From: JAUPKT01 sp964427855
GTDB taxonomy: Bacteria; Desulfobacterota; Desulfomonilia; Desulfomonilales; Desulfomonilaceae
Direction of reading: 5' to 3'
Assembly: GCA_964427855.1 (NCBI GenBank)
Contig: CAYRVH010000001.1
Location: 81,289 to 145,288 of the forward strand
DNA length: 64,000 nt
Positions 47,942-56,990 of this stretch are shown in pieces. The translations under genes were made by a program, and so were the position numbers. How positions within the stretch are numbered: position 1 is the stretch's first letter; every line of letters starts with the position of its first letter. The notes under the pieces were generated by a model. The model did not search any database. It saw only the letters and a list, made by a program, of their open reading frames with translations, and was not told the DNA's origin.

Positions 47942-49357
47942 TCACTCATAATAGCGAGCCATGGCGTCCTTCCACTTGCCTTGGCCTTTGAGGATCATCT
48001 CCACTACTTCCCTGGCCGCGCCTCTACCACCGGGGAGCGTTGTGACGTAATCTGCCGCCTCCTTCACCTCCAGAGGCGCTTCCGGTACCGTGATGCTCAA
48101 GCCGACGCGGCGCATAATTGGGATGTCCACCACATCGTCACCCAAGACGGCTATTTCCTCGGGGCCCACGGACAGCTTGATCATAAGCTCTTCCAAAACG
48201 GGCCTCTTGTCCCAGACACCCTGATGAACGAGGTCTATACCCAAATCCCTGGCGCGTCTTTCGACAACGTCAGAATAACGTCCAGTGACCAGCGCCACCT
48301 CGAGACCGCATCTCTTAGCAATCTTTATACCATGTCCGTCACGTACATGAAAGGATTTTATCTCGAGCGAAGAACCTGCAAAGACAATTGAACCATCTGT
48401 GAGGATGCCGTCCACGTCGAAAATGATCAAGCGTATTCTTTTGATGGCTTTATCGAGCTTTGAGTCGGGTAAAACCGGGGCTTCACGGGCTTGAGGCGCG
48501 GAGTTCTCTGAAGGCAGCGAGCGGGGGACAAGGGCATGTATGGCGCACAGATTCTGGATCATAAAGTCGAGATCGCAGAGGCGAAGGGAGTTAGGCCCGT
48601 CGCACAGGGCCTTTTCTGGTTCGGGATGAACCTCCATGAAGACCCCATCTGCTCCCGCGGCCACTGCGGCGCGGGCTAGGGGCGGGACGAGCGAGCGATC
48701 CCCGGCCGAACAACCGTCGCTTGCGCCAGGAAATTGAGCAGAGTGCGTTGCGTCGAAGACCACGGGAACGCCGTATCGCTTCATCCTCACAATAGACCTC
48801 ATATCAGCAACCAAATCTCTGTATCCGAAACTGACTCCTCGCTCCGTGACCAGTATCTTTGTGTTTCCGGTACTGCGCACCTTATTCATTGCGTACTGAA
48901 TGTCCTCTGGCGACTGAAATTGGCCTTTTTTGATATTGACCCATCGATTTGTCCGTCCAGCTGCTACCAACAGGTCAGTTTGTCTGCTTAAGAAAGCCGG
49001 TATTTGGATGACATCGAGGACTTTACCTGCAATTTCGGCCTGGTTGGGGGTGTGGATGTCTGACATGACCGGCATGCCAGTCTTGTCCCTGACGCCGGCT
49101 AAAATTTTCAACCCTGCCTCCAAGCCAGGGCCGCGATAGGAGTCAATGGAGGTTCGATTGGCCTTGTCGAACGACGCCTTAAAAATAATGCGCGCCGCGC
49201 ATTGATCTCGAATGCGTGCGATCTCCGCAGCGATCTCATGGGTCATTTCCTCGCTCTCGATGACGCATGGACCTGCAATGAAGAATAGCGAACCGTTGGC
49301 GAAAAATTTAGGGTAGTCGCGATCCGACAAAGGGTCCGTACGCGAACCATTAATCAT
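47942..49357 (-). CDS. kdsA/kdsC: fused Kdo-8-phosphate synthase and Kdo-8-phosphate phosphatase (KdsA-KdsC)
   Basis: 471 residues with two complete enzymes. Residues about 1-277 are KdsA, joining PEP and arabinose-5-phosphate: FFIAGPCVIES (Cys31, the metal-ligand form found in metal-dependent KdsA), IIFKASFDKANRTS, VTERGVSFGY, FDATHSAQFPG. A Pro/Ala-rich linker (about 278-300) leads to KdsC, a HAD phosphatase (about 305-471): IIFDVDGILTDG (nucleophile Asp314), VTGR, DKRPVLEEL, LGDDVVDIPIM and the C-terminal GGRGAAREVVEMIL. So successive steps of Kdo synthesis are joined in one chain. Normally these are separate genes. Start has GAGGAGG 5 bases upstream. First gene of the LPS block after pyrG. 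Confidence 0.95.
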   Translation of the reverse strand: MINGSRTDPLSDRDYPKFFANGSLFFIAGPCVIESEEMTHEIAAEIARIRDQCAARIIFKASFDKANRTSIDSYRGPGLEAGLKILAGVRDKTGMPVMSDIHTPNQAEIAGKVLDVIQIPAFLSRQTDLLVAAGRTNRWVNIKKGQFQSPEDIQYAMNKVRSTGNTKILVTERGVSFGYRDLVADMRSIVRMKRYGVPVVFDATHSAQFPGASDGCSAGDRSLVPPLARAAVAAGADGVFMEVHPEPEKALCDGPNSLRLCDLDFMIQNLCAIHALVPRSLPSENSAPQAREAPVLPDSKLDKAIKRIRLIIFDVDGILTDGSIVFAGSSLEIKSFHVRDGHGIKIAKRCGLEVALVTGRYSDVVERRARDLGIDLVHQGVWDKRPVLEELMIKLSVGPEEIAVLGDDVVDIPIMRRVGLSITVPEAPLEVKEAADYVTTLPGGRGAAREVVEMILKGQGKWKDAMARYYE

Positions 49358-50141
49358 GTAAACCTCCTCGGAGGGAATGCGTCCTCTTCATCTCGGCGTC
49401 ATCATTATCATACCTGTTCCTGCGGACAACACACAAGACAAACTACTGCTCACCGCATATATAACCGCTCTCATAAAGAACACACGAAATAGCTATAAGT
49501 CAGATTGTCGTTGCCATGAAAATGGGAATCCAGGAAAGTTGCGAGGTATCACACCTTGGTGAGGACAAAGGAGTAGAGAGACTCTCGCCCAATTCGTGAT
49601 TAATATCGCGACCTTTTACAGTTTCATTTTACAGCCTTTTCCCAAACGGTATGCCACTTCTCGAAATTTCTGTCGGCTCGAGGTCCACATCACCCAGTTT
49701 GCGAGCACTTTCAACACACGGCAAGGTATTCAGACGAGTCCAATGCTTGTCACTGTCAAGGAGCGAGTCCTTAATGGCGGTGAGACGCCTCACGAGTGAG
49801 AAATCTGCGCCTATCGGGCAAGATTCCTTGTTCGGCTCGAAATGACAGGGAGGAATATGGTCGAAATTATGGAGTGGGAAGCAATCGGAAAGGACGACAC
49901 AGAAGTTTGTGGGAATTGATTTGACCTTTCTGCTGTCGCAGCGGCCGGGGCTTTTCCTCGGTATGTCGTCCAGTGGACTGTCGAATCGTCGAATTTGTGG
50001 GGACATTTGAGAACCACTACACACCATAAAAGATCGTGTCGGAATTACGGCTCGTAAGCGCAGAGGGGCTGGGCGCGCTCATTACAAGGCGTTGCTCTGG
50101 GTGATGAGCAGATGAAGAGAGGATTGCGGCGTGTCGATGCG
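49358..50141. other. long intergenic region with repeat fragments
   Basis: 784 bases without a supported gene, unusual between pyrG and kdsA, which are normally close. It has GCCCAATTCGTGATTAAT (49587-49604), almost repeated (reverse complement) near 63943-63960, and a copy of the GGCTCGAAATGACA element (49834-49847). A 132-codon open frame on the minus strand (49629-50027) reads through these repeats and has no family features. Probably an inserted repeat or decayed sequence. Confidence 0.55.
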
Positions 50142-51803
50142 TTATCCCTGTAATATTTGAGTTGCGCTTCCCAGATCCTGCGTCGCTTCCTGTTCGAGTC
50201 GCTCTTTATAATCTAGGCACGCCCCGATGTAAGACGAAAATAGTGGATGCGGATTCATGGGGCGGGATTTGAACTCTGGATGAAATTGGCATCCTATAAA
50301 CCACGGGTGATCCTTGTATTCCACGATTTCGACGAGCCTCCCGTCGGGCGACAGGCCGCCGGCGCGCAGGCCCTTCTCTTCCAGCGAATCACGAAAGGCT
50401 GGGTTGAATTCGTACCGATGTCTGTGCCTTTCGCCCACCACGTGATGGCCATAGATTTCATAACAGAGGCTGTCCGGTGTAATGACGCACTCGTACGCGC
50501 CGAGGCGCATCGTGCCTCCCTTATCCGTTACGTTTTTCTGCTCGTCCATGAGGTGTATCACTGGGTAGCGGGTATTTGGGTCAAATTCCGTTGAGTTGGC
50601 GCTTGGCATGCCGCATACGTTTCTGGCAAATTCGACCACTGCCATCTGCATGCCCAAGCAAATGCCAAAGAAGGGTATTCTCTTTTCTCTTGCGTATCGC
50701 ACTGCCTGTATCTTTCCCTCGACGCCTCTGGACCCAAAACCGCCCGGAACAAGAATGCCGTGCACGTCATCGAATTGGCGACTCACCCCTTCTCGTTCGA
50801 TTTGCTCGGAATCTATAAATTTGAGATTCACCCTCGCGTCGTTGTGGACGCCACCGGCGAACAATGCTTCGTTGAGGCTCTTGTACGATTCCTTGAGATC
50901 GACGTACTTGCCCACGATGCCAATGGTCACCTCACGTCGAAGCGACTTGACCGCTTGAATAAACGCCTGCCACTCGTCAAGACGAGGCGCCCGCGTCCAG
51001 ATATTCAGCAACTCGACAATTTTCTGATCCAAACCTTCACGATGTAGGTTGAGCGGCACCTCATAGATGCATTCGACGTCTTCAGCGGCAATGACCTCCT
51101 CTGGCCTCACATTGCAGAACAGGGCTATTTTTTCTTTTACATCCCGAGATATCTTTTTTTCTGTGCGACAGATGAGTATGTCCGGCTGAATCCCCACTTC
51201 TCGCAAGGCCTTGACGCTGTGCTGGGTAGGCTTGGTTTTCACCTCGCCAGACGCCTTGACATAGGGGAGAAGCGTCAAATGTATATACAGGACGTTTTGG
51301 GGCCCCAGGTCGGCGCGCAGCTGCCGAATGGCCTCGAGAAAAGGCAGACTTTCTATATCGCCTACCGTACCCCCGACTTCCACAATGGCCACATCGACTC
51401 CGTTGCCCAACTCGCATATTTTATGTTTTATCTCGTCAGTAATGTGAGGGATCACCTGCACCGTAGCGCCTAAGTATTCGCCGCGGCGCTCCTTTTGAAT
51501 AACGGAGTCATAGATCTGACCGGTGGTAAAATTGTTCTTTTGCCTGAGCACAGCATGGGTAAACCGCTCATAGTGCCCCAAATCGAGGTCAGTCTCCGCC
51601 CCATCGTCTGTGACGAACACTTCTCCATGCTGAAAAGGATTCATGGTGCCAGGATCAACGTTGATGTAGGGATCCATTTTCAACAAAGTGACGGTAAGTC
51701 CTCTGCACTCCATCAACGCCCCGATGCTTGCTGCGCACAGGCCTTTACCCAGAGAGGAAAGCACCCCGCCAGTAATGAAGATGAACTTGGTGCTCTTGTA
51801 CAC
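50142..51803 (-). CDS. pyrG: CTP synthase
   Basis: Makes CTP from UTP, ATP and glutamine. 553 residues, normal length. Synthase domain: FITGGVLSSLGKGLCAASIG, DPYINVDPGTMNPFQHGEVF, VEVGGTVGDIES. Glutaminase domain: GGFGSRGVEGKIQA, the nucleophile Cys in FFGICLGMQMA and the His-Glu pair in GCQFHPEFKSRP. GTG start with GAGGGAGG upstream. CTP is needed for CMP-Kdo, which fits its link to kdsA, although 784 bases separate them here. Confidence 0.97.
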   Translation of the reverse strand: MYKSTKFIFITGGVLSSLGKGLCAASIGALMECRGLTVTLLKMDPYINVDPGTMNPFQHGEVFVTDDGAETDLDLGHYERFTHAVLRQKNNFTTGQIYDSVIQKERRGEYLGATVQVIPHITDEIKHKICELGNGVDVAIVEVGGTVGDIESLPFLEAIRQLRADLGPQNVLYIHLTLLPYVKASGEVKTKPTQHSVKALREVGIQPDILICRTEKKISRDVKEKIALFCNVRPEEVIAAEDVECIYEVPLNLHREGLDQKIVELLNIWTRAPRLDEWQAFIQAVKSLRREVTIGIVGKYVDLKESYKSLNEALFAGGVHNDARVNLKFIDSEQIEREGVSRQFDDVHGILVPGGFGSRGVEGKIQAVRYAREKRIPFFGICLGMQMAVVEFARNVCGMPSANSTEFDPNTRYPVIHLMDEQKNVTDKGGTMRLGAYECVITPDSLCYEIYGHHVVGERHRHRYEFNPAFRDSLEEKGLRAGGLSPDGRLVEIVEYKDHPWFIGCQFHPEFKSRPMNPHPLFSSYIGACLDYKERLEQEATQDLGSATQILQG

Positions 51804-52161
51804 GACACGCCTCCCTCGTTATTCACCACGAAATGCCAAAGAAAGCTTCCGATTCATCGACGGGGCTAATCTCTTATGGAACCCGTTCAATGTCAAGGTC
51901 GGTTTTTCGAGAGGGCCCACCCACCGTCATATCCGGATTTGGTTACGTTTCGGGGGCGCGTTCAAAGAAGGGCTGCTACGGGCTGAAGGTTTGTTCAAAA
52001 TTCGTCATGCGACTGCCTTAGTTCGCTGGAAATAACGCATGCTTTTTTTTCATTGCGAGGTGCCGGAGGCATCAACGCAGTCTCAGCTCTTGCTAAGGGG
52101 ATCGAAAGGCCTCGATCCCATTCGCGATTCACTTGGAGAACCGCTGTAGAATGCGCATGAA
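51804..52161. other. intergenic region with hairpin and REP-like repeats
   Basis: No gene. Contains a CATTGCGAGG-type repeat start after a T-run (52050-52084), a perfect hairpin (52098-52119) and a CCGCTGTaGAATGCG copy (52141-52155). The minus-strand promoter of pyrG should lie at its left side; a TTGACA on the minus strand (51896-51891) is present but no good -10 follows. Confidence 0.5.
52098..52119. repeat. perfect 8-bp inverted repeat (hairpin) downstream of purC
   Basis: GGGATCGA and TCGATCCC flank a six-base AAGGCC loop. It lies 43 bases after the purC stop. No T-run follows on either strand, so it is not a standard intrinsic terminator; it may stabilise the mRNA end or be part of the surrounding repeat. 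Confidence 0.55.
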
Positions 52162-53070
52162 TCATTCGATTGCCTCGCCAAGGGACTCCCCCGTAACAAT
52201 CCTATAAAGTTCGAGATATTTTTCTCTCGTCTTTTCAACGACGTGATCGGGCAGCCAAGGCGCCGGCGGTTTCTTATCCCAACCGAGCGTCTCAAGATAA
52301 TCCCTGAGAAACTGTTTATCGAGAGACGGCGGCGAGGCGCCAGGCGCGTAGTCGGAAACAGGCCAAAAACGTGATGAATCCGGCGTGAGGATCTCATCTA
52401 TTAGACATGGCTCTTCATCAATGAGGCCAAATTCGAATTTTGTGTCGGCTATGATGATACCCCGTTCCAAGGCCCATTGGGACCCGAAAAGGTATAATTC
52501 TATCGTCTTGTCACGAAGCCAATGAGCCATTGATTCTCCCACCACATCTTTCACTTTGGCCAACGAGATGTTCTGATCATGATCCCCAAGTTCCGCCTTG
52601 GTTGATGGTGTAAAAATGGGTTCGGGGAGCTTTTCTGCAAGCTTTAGGCCCTCGGGCAGCGCTATGCCGCATACGCCACCGGTTCGTTGATAATCTTTCC
52701 AGCCGCTTCCAATGAGGTAGCCTCTGGCAACGCACTCTATGGGGAAGACTTTAGCCTTTTGCACCAACATGCTTCGTCCGCGTATTTGATCGCTTCGCCG
52801 CCGCGCCGGTTCCGGGTATTGTTCGACGTCTGCCGTAATAAAATGATTGCGCACGAGATGACTTGTTTTTTTCATCCAAAAGATGCTTAAATTATTTAGC
52901 ACCAGTCCCTTGAGAGGGATGGGATTGGGCATTATCACGTCAAAAGCAGAAATTCTATCCGTGGAAACAATGAGGAGCTGGTCGCCCACCTCGTAGATGT
53001 CTCTGACTTTTCCGCGGCCGACAAGGTTCAGAGATGGAAGATTGGTCTCCTTCAAAGCATGGTAGGTCAT
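52162..53070 (-). CDS. purC: phosphoribosylaminoimidazole-succinocarboxamide synthase PurC
   Basis: Purine synthesis: joins CAIR with aspartate using ATP to give SAICAR. 302 residues, the longer form typical of yeast-like and many proteobacterial enzymes. LVGRGKVRDIYEVGDQLLIVSTDRISAFDVIMP covers the ATP-binding start, followed by VECVARGYLIGSGWKDY and LIDEILTPDSSRFWP. AGGAG lies 7 bases before the ATG. Stands alone, with no other pur gene near. Confidence 0.97.
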   Translation of the reverse strand: MTYHALKETNLPSLNLVGRGKVRDIYEVGDQLLIVSTDRISAFDVIMPNPIPLKGLVLNNLSIFWMKKTSHLVRNHFITADVEQYPEPARRRSDQIRGRSMLVQKAKVFPIECVARGYLIGSGWKDYQRTGGVCGIALPEGLKLAEKLPEPIFTPSTKAELGDHDQNISLAKVKDVVGESMAHWLRDKTIELYLFGSQWALERGIIIADTKFEFGLIDEEPCLIDEILTPDSSRFWPVSDYAPGASPPSLDKQFLRDYLETLGWDKKPPAPWLPDHVVEKTREKYLELYRIVTGESLGEAIE

Positions 53071-53154
53071 AAAAAATCTCCTGAAAAGCGTAATGAAGCT
53101 GCGACAGACGTTTCAAAACAAGGCTCGGGAAAAACTATCATTCCAGGTGGTATC

Positions 53155-53448
53155 ATGCAATCTACTTTGGGTAAAGAGTCTCAGCGAGCGAGTCGTTGTC
53201 CAGACTGCAAGATGTGTCAACAGTGCTCAGAAAATAGGTGTGCAGCATGTCGAGGGGGTTCACATAAGAGTCGGAGCACAAAGATGTCCATCAGGGATCA
53301 AATAGCGTTGTATGAAAGACTCAACCCCCACATCGGCCTGGTGGAGGATGGTCCGGCGTCTTGCCTTTCGACCTGTGCATGTGCTCACAGAAAGCAAAAG
53401 CTCTTGAGCATAGAGAATAGAACGATTCTCGAACGCAGCCACGAGTAG
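53155..53448 (+). CDS. small cysteine-rich protein, putative metal binder
   Basis: 97-residue open frame with ATG 53155 preceded by AGGTGG at 4 bases. A tight cluster RCPDCKMCQQCSENRCAAC has six cysteines in the pattern C-x2-C-x2-C-x2-C-x4-C-x2-C, and two or three more Cys occur later (CLSTCAC). This suggests a zinc or Fe-S site, but no family is recognised. It is divergent from purC and convergent with the glycerate kinase gene. An in-frame start lies further upstream (53059) but overlaps purC. It could be a chance frame; the Cys pattern and ribosome site argue for a gene. Confidence 0.5.
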   Translation: MQSTLGKESQRASRCPDCKMCQQCSENRCAACRGGSHKSRSTKMSIRDQIALYERLNPHIGLVEDGPASCLSTCACAHRKQKLLSIENRTILERSHE

Positions 53449-53469
53449 GGCTTGGCGTCGTCAGGTCGT

Positions 53470-54810
53470 TCATCCCATCAGCACGAGGTGCACATCCATG
53501 ACATTGGTAAGCGTTGGACCAGTTACAATGAGGTCCCCTAGATTTTTGAAAAAGTGATAGGAGTCATTGCGGGCCAGGTATTCTTGAGGATTGCTGCCGT
53601 GCGCTGCTGCTCTTTCCCATGTGTCACTGTCGATCATCGCACCGGCCGCGTCCGTAGGGCCGTCGGTGCCATCTGTTCCGGCGCTCAAGAACACGCACCG
53701 CTCTATACGAGACGCCGCCTCGACTATGGCAAGGACGAAATGCTGATTTCTTCCCCCTAAGCCATCCCCGCTGACCTTAACCGTTGTCTCGCCGCCGCTC
53801 AAAATGCATGCAGGCGAGGGAACAGGATTTCCTGAAGAACGCACTTCTTCTGCAAGATAGGCGTGAAACTTTGCCGCATGGATCGTGTCCCCTCGCACGG
53901 TGGAGGATAGGATGAGGGAACGATATCCAAGCCGTTCGGCTTCCTCCTTTCCGGCTCTCAACGAAATAATATTGCTGCCTACTATAACATGCTGCACGAG
54001 TTGGAGCATGGGGCTGTGGGGTTTAAGCGTTTCCTTTTCCAGTCCCTTCGCCCCGCGAGAAAGACGCTGGAGAATAGAGACTGGTGTTGTATCGAGGAGT
54101 TGATATTTTTCCAAAACTTCCAGGGCTTTCGTATAGGTTGTTTCATCTTGGACGAACGGCCCAGAGGCGATCACGCTGGGATCATCTCCAATCACATCAG
54201 AAAGCAATACATTGACTACGACGGCTGGGTGGGAATGCGCCAGTAAAAGACCGCCTTTGATCTGGGAGATATGTTTTCGGACAGCATTTATCTCGAAAAT
54301 ATCGGCCCCAGATTTAAGCAGCTGTTCTGTGACACGCATCTTCTCTTCGAGAGTTATCCCGGGAGCCGGAAGGCTCAGCAGAGCGGAACCGCCTCCAGAA
54401 AAGCATCCTACAACCAAATCCTCCTCACTCAACGATTCGGCGAGCTCCAGCATGCGCGCGGCGGCTGCTTCTCCCTCCGGCGTCGGCGTAGGATGGCCGC
54501 TTTCAACAACCATGATGTTTTTCAATTTCAGACCGTGACCGTGCTTGACCACCACAAGGCCCTCAGATATGTGCCCGCCCAAAACCCGTTCAACCCCTTT
54601 GGCCATTGCCGCAGAGGCTTTGCCTGCGCCGAGCACGATTATGCGGCTGAACCGGGAGAGGTCTATAGAATTATTGTGGCCGAAAGAGAGTACGTTCCCA
54701 TCGAGGTGGAGATTTCTCGCAACCGCTTGTTCAGGGTCTGCGGCTTTCACACATGCCGAGAAGATACGCATGGCGTCTGTTCGGAGTTGTGTCAGTTGGC
54801 CTGAGGTCAC
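53470..54810 (-). CDS. glycerate 2-kinase, MOFRL family
   Basis: 446 residues from GTG 54810, with GGGGAG 9 bases upstream; a GTG 27 codons earlier is weaker. N-terminal DUF4147 domain (LGAGKASAAMAKGVE, VVESGHPTPTPEG, GCFSGGGSALLSLPA) and a C-terminal MOFRL domain (GGETTVKVSGDGLGGRNQHF, SAGTDGTDGPTDAAGAMID). It phosphorylates D-glycerate to 2-phosphoglycerate (GckA/TtuD-like), feeding glycolysis from the serine or glyoxylate routes. It lies just downstream of the lipid cluster in the same direction, about 99 bases away, and may be co-transcribed. Confidence 0.92.
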   Translation of the reverse strand: MTSGQLTQLRTDAMRIFSACVKAADPEQAVARNLHLDGNVLSFGHNNSIDLSRFSRIIVLGAGKASAAMAKGVERVLGGHISEGLVVVKHGHGLKLKNIMVVESGHPTPTPEGEAAAARMLELAESLSEEDLVVGCFSGGGSALLSLPAPGITLEEKMRVTEQLLKSGADIFEINAVRKHISQIKGGLLLAHSHPAVVVNVLLSDVIGDDPSVIASGPFVQDETTYTKALEVLEKYQLLDTTPVSILQRLSRGAKGLEKETLKPHSPMLQLVQHVIVGSNIISLRAGKEEAERLGYRSLILSSTVRGDTIHAAKFHAYLAEEVRSSGNPVPSPACILSGGETTVKVSGDGLGGRNQHFVLAIVEAASRIERCVFLSAGTDGTDGPTDAAGAMIDSDTWERAAAHGSNPQEYLARNDSYHFFKNLGDLIVTGPTLTNVMDVHLVLMG

Positions 54811-54909
54811 TGTCTTTGACTCCCCGTATTCTTGGCTCCTGAGAGCGGTTATCAGAAGATGCCTATCATTTCTCCATTGTATCCCTGACACAGCGTCCTG
54901 AAGAGGATG

Positions 54910-55962
54910 CTACACGTTTTTTTCCACGACGTAGAACGTGAGATGTGATGCTGTGACAGCGCTTCGTCCAGTGTAGATAAACGCGAGAATTCCCCCCAGC
55001 AGAACTAAGGCGATGCTGAAAGGATGCCATAAGAGAATAAATCCTTGCGACAATACGGGTTCGGGGATCGGGACAGGCGGTTGGAACAGCAAGTAGCTTA
55101 AGCCCACTAAAACGGATATCATCGCCATGATTTGATAGCCGGAGACTCGACCATCTCCCCGCCAATCAGCGCGCAGCGTTTCCGAAACGACGCGCCATAC
55201 TTGGGTGAGGGATAGCGATAGAACAAAGGAGGCAGCGTAATACCCTTTGAGGAACAGAAGGATGCAGACCAGGCCGACGAGAACAAGAAAAATAGACGTC
55301 AACGCTTGTACTGGCACGACTTTTTCGGCCTCCAAGTGACCTTCGTAACAGACCTTCTTTGTTTTTCCGGTGAAAACAAAATAATGAGATCGAAACAACT
55401 TTTGCAACACGGGATGGAGCGACGTCAAGGGCTTGCCATAGCAACACCCAAAGCTGATGCAAGCAACTCTGCCCAAGCCTTCGCCAATTGTGTACGCAAT
55501 ACTCAGCGCCGCCAATGTTGGAGTCAGAAGCATGGCTTGCTTTTCCGGGGAGTACGCCAGTCGATTGGCTGCGTACATCAAGAGTGGAGCGAGAAGAACA
55601 GCTACGAAAGAGGCCCCTGCAATGGAGAATGTGTGTTTCTTTCGTTCTACAATGCGGGCGACCCATCGCGCCGAGGGAAGGCACACGATCAATATCAGCA
55701 GTTCGAGGAATGCAATGTGTGACAAAGAGGCGTTGGTAGCACCTAGAAGAACCACCAAAAGAGCGTTTGCCAGCGAAAAAGATATGCCGATAAAGAGTCC
55801 ATAAAACGTCACGTTGACGCCTTCCCAGGTATCGGAATCAATTTTTGAGAATGGAATGACCGCAAGGATTTGCCAACCATCTTGTGGGAGAGTCCGAAAG
55901 GCCCACCAAAGATAAAAGTAAAGGCATGCACCGAGGATAACGACAAAGTACACATCCATCAT
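54910..55962 (-). CDS. Lgt-like polytopic membrane enzyme
   Basis: 350 residues, about eight to ten helices. The core resembles prolipoprotein diacylglyceryl transferase: TIGEGLGRVACISFGCCYGKP (160-178) matches the Lgt pattern GR-x2-N-F-x2-E-x-x-G in layout but has the GCCYG variant in place of NxE. Later VVPVQALTSIFLVLVG and VSETLRADWRGDGRVSGYQ match the Lgt C-terminal region with the conserved Arg-Gly. So it may move a diacylglyceryl or phospholipid-derived group, but not necessarily onto lipoproteins. The ATG overlaps the stop of the upstream decarboxylase as ATGA, tying it to phospholipid chemistry. Confidence 0.75.
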   Translation of the reverse strand: MMDVYFVVILGACLYFYLWWAFRTLPQDGWQILAVIPFSKIDSDTWEGVNVTFYGLFIGISFSLANALLVVLLGATNASLSHIAFLELLILIVCLPSARWVARIVERKKHTFSIAGASFVAVLLAPLLMYAANRLAYSPEKQAMLLTPTLAALSIAYTIGEGLGRVACISFGCCYGKPLTSLHPVLQKLFRSHYFVFTGKTKKVCYEGHLEAEKVVPVQALTSIFLVLVGLVCILLFLKGYYAASFVLSLSLTQVWRVVSETLRADWRGDGRVSGYQIMAMISVLVGLSYLLFQPPVPIPEPVLSQGFILLWHPFSIALVLLGGILAFIYTGRSAVTASHLTFYVVEKNV

Positions 55963-56990
55963 TCCATCTGTCTCCCGTTCAAGTTCCTGTAGTTAGCTGA
56001 CTGAAGGGCGCAAGCGATCTCGGAACGTACCATGACTTCTGTTTCAACAAGGGGTCGCCCGTGGAGTCCGGAGGAAAACCTCGTCTGTACACCACGCCTG
56101 TGAAGGTTTTCAATAAGGTCCGTACAAAACTCGACGCGATCTTTCTGGAACAACAGAATGTCCGTACTGCTGCCGGGTCGGTACAGACTCTTGGGCTGAC
56201 CCTTTCTGAGGAACATTCCTATTTCAATGGGTTGAGGCGAATCGTAACGCTCTTCGCTGTAACACTGGACGATATTTCCAATCATGAGCGCGACGACCTC
56301 AATCATAGCAACAAGCCCCACCCCTGTTCCACCTGGGATGTCGGTGTCAATGACTGTAACGAATCGTTCGTTCTTGCAGTAGGGAGACGGGAGAGCCATC
56401 AAGGCGTAAGGATTACAAGAATGGCAACGGCCGGCTATCTTGTAAAAGTCAACAACCTCTCCTGCGACTGGGGTGTGATTGTAGTGGTATTTTTCCGGGG
56501 TAAGTCTAAAAATCGCAAAATCCCCGTCGGTGAAAGCGTGTATCCAAGAGCTTTTTTCAGCGCCGAGAAGTTCTTCGATGGAAAAGAATTTTTCTTTGAT
56601 GTAAAGCAAAGAATGCTCCTTTAACGATCCGTTCAAGACTTTTGAGTCAGCAGGCGAAAGTACACTGTGCAGGGATCCTCCCAGGGGTCTGCATTCCCAA
56701 TATCTTATTTTTCTTTCAAAGAAAGCCCGGGCCCCGTTCGTCGAATGCGGCTCCGCGCACTCGCGTAGATCAATATTCTTTAATCCAGCATTTTCAGGAG
56801 TTCGAAAAGGGAAATCGTAATTGAGATACGCGAGGAGCCGGGATGTTCGTTTTGCGCTGATCAGGTTGTACAACGATGGAGCGTTCTCCAGCGCGCGTGA
56901 ATAGAGAAATCGGATCATCCGATCGCCAAAGAAGGTTTCGGTCTTAACAGCTTTACTAGCTCTCTCAATGTATTGATGAAGAAGTGACAT
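55959..56990 (-). CDS. psd: phosphatidylserine decarboxylase-like protein (long type)
   Basis: 343 residues from ATG 56990; an ATG 15 codons earlier would overlap the previous gene by 70 bases. Family landmarks: VLSPADSKV, then HAFTDGDFAIFRLTPEKYHY and NHTPVAGEV (substrate and catalytic His region), and near the C terminus LYRPGSSTDILLF. In PSD the chain self-cleaves at a Gly-Ser in LGST, and the Ser becomes the pyruvoyl group; here PGSST (about 272-276) stands at that place, a variant with one extra Ser. It would turn phosphatidylserine or a related lipid into the ethanolamine form. It is distinct from the short PSD at 62089-62778. No PS synthase is nearby. Confidence 0.85.
   Translation of the reverse strand: MSLLHQYIERASKAVKTETFFGDRMIRFLYSRALENAPSLYNLISAKRTSRLLAYLNYDFPFRTPENAGLKNIDLRECAEPHSTNGARAFFERKIRYWECRPLGGSLHSVLSPADSKVLNGSLKEHSLLYIKEKFFSIEELLGAEKSSWIHAFTDGDFAIFRLTPEKYHYNHTPVAGEVVDFYKIAGRCHSCNPYALMALPSPYCKNERFVTVIDTDIPGGTGVGLVAMIEVVALMIGNIVQCYSEERYDSPQPIEIGMFLRKGQPKSLYRPGSSTDILLFQKDRVEFCTDLIENLHRRGVQTRFSSGLHGRPLVETEVMVRSEIACALQSANYRNLNGRQME

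Noticed and set aside
49629..50027. 132-codon open frame between pyrG and kdsA
   Set aside because: It reads through dispersed repeat fragments (translation of the TCATTTCGAGC element) and has no ribosome site or known domain.
51891..51896. TTGACA on the minus strand as the pyrG promoter
   Set aside because: The sequence at proper spacing (GAGATT or AGATTA) is a poor -10 box.
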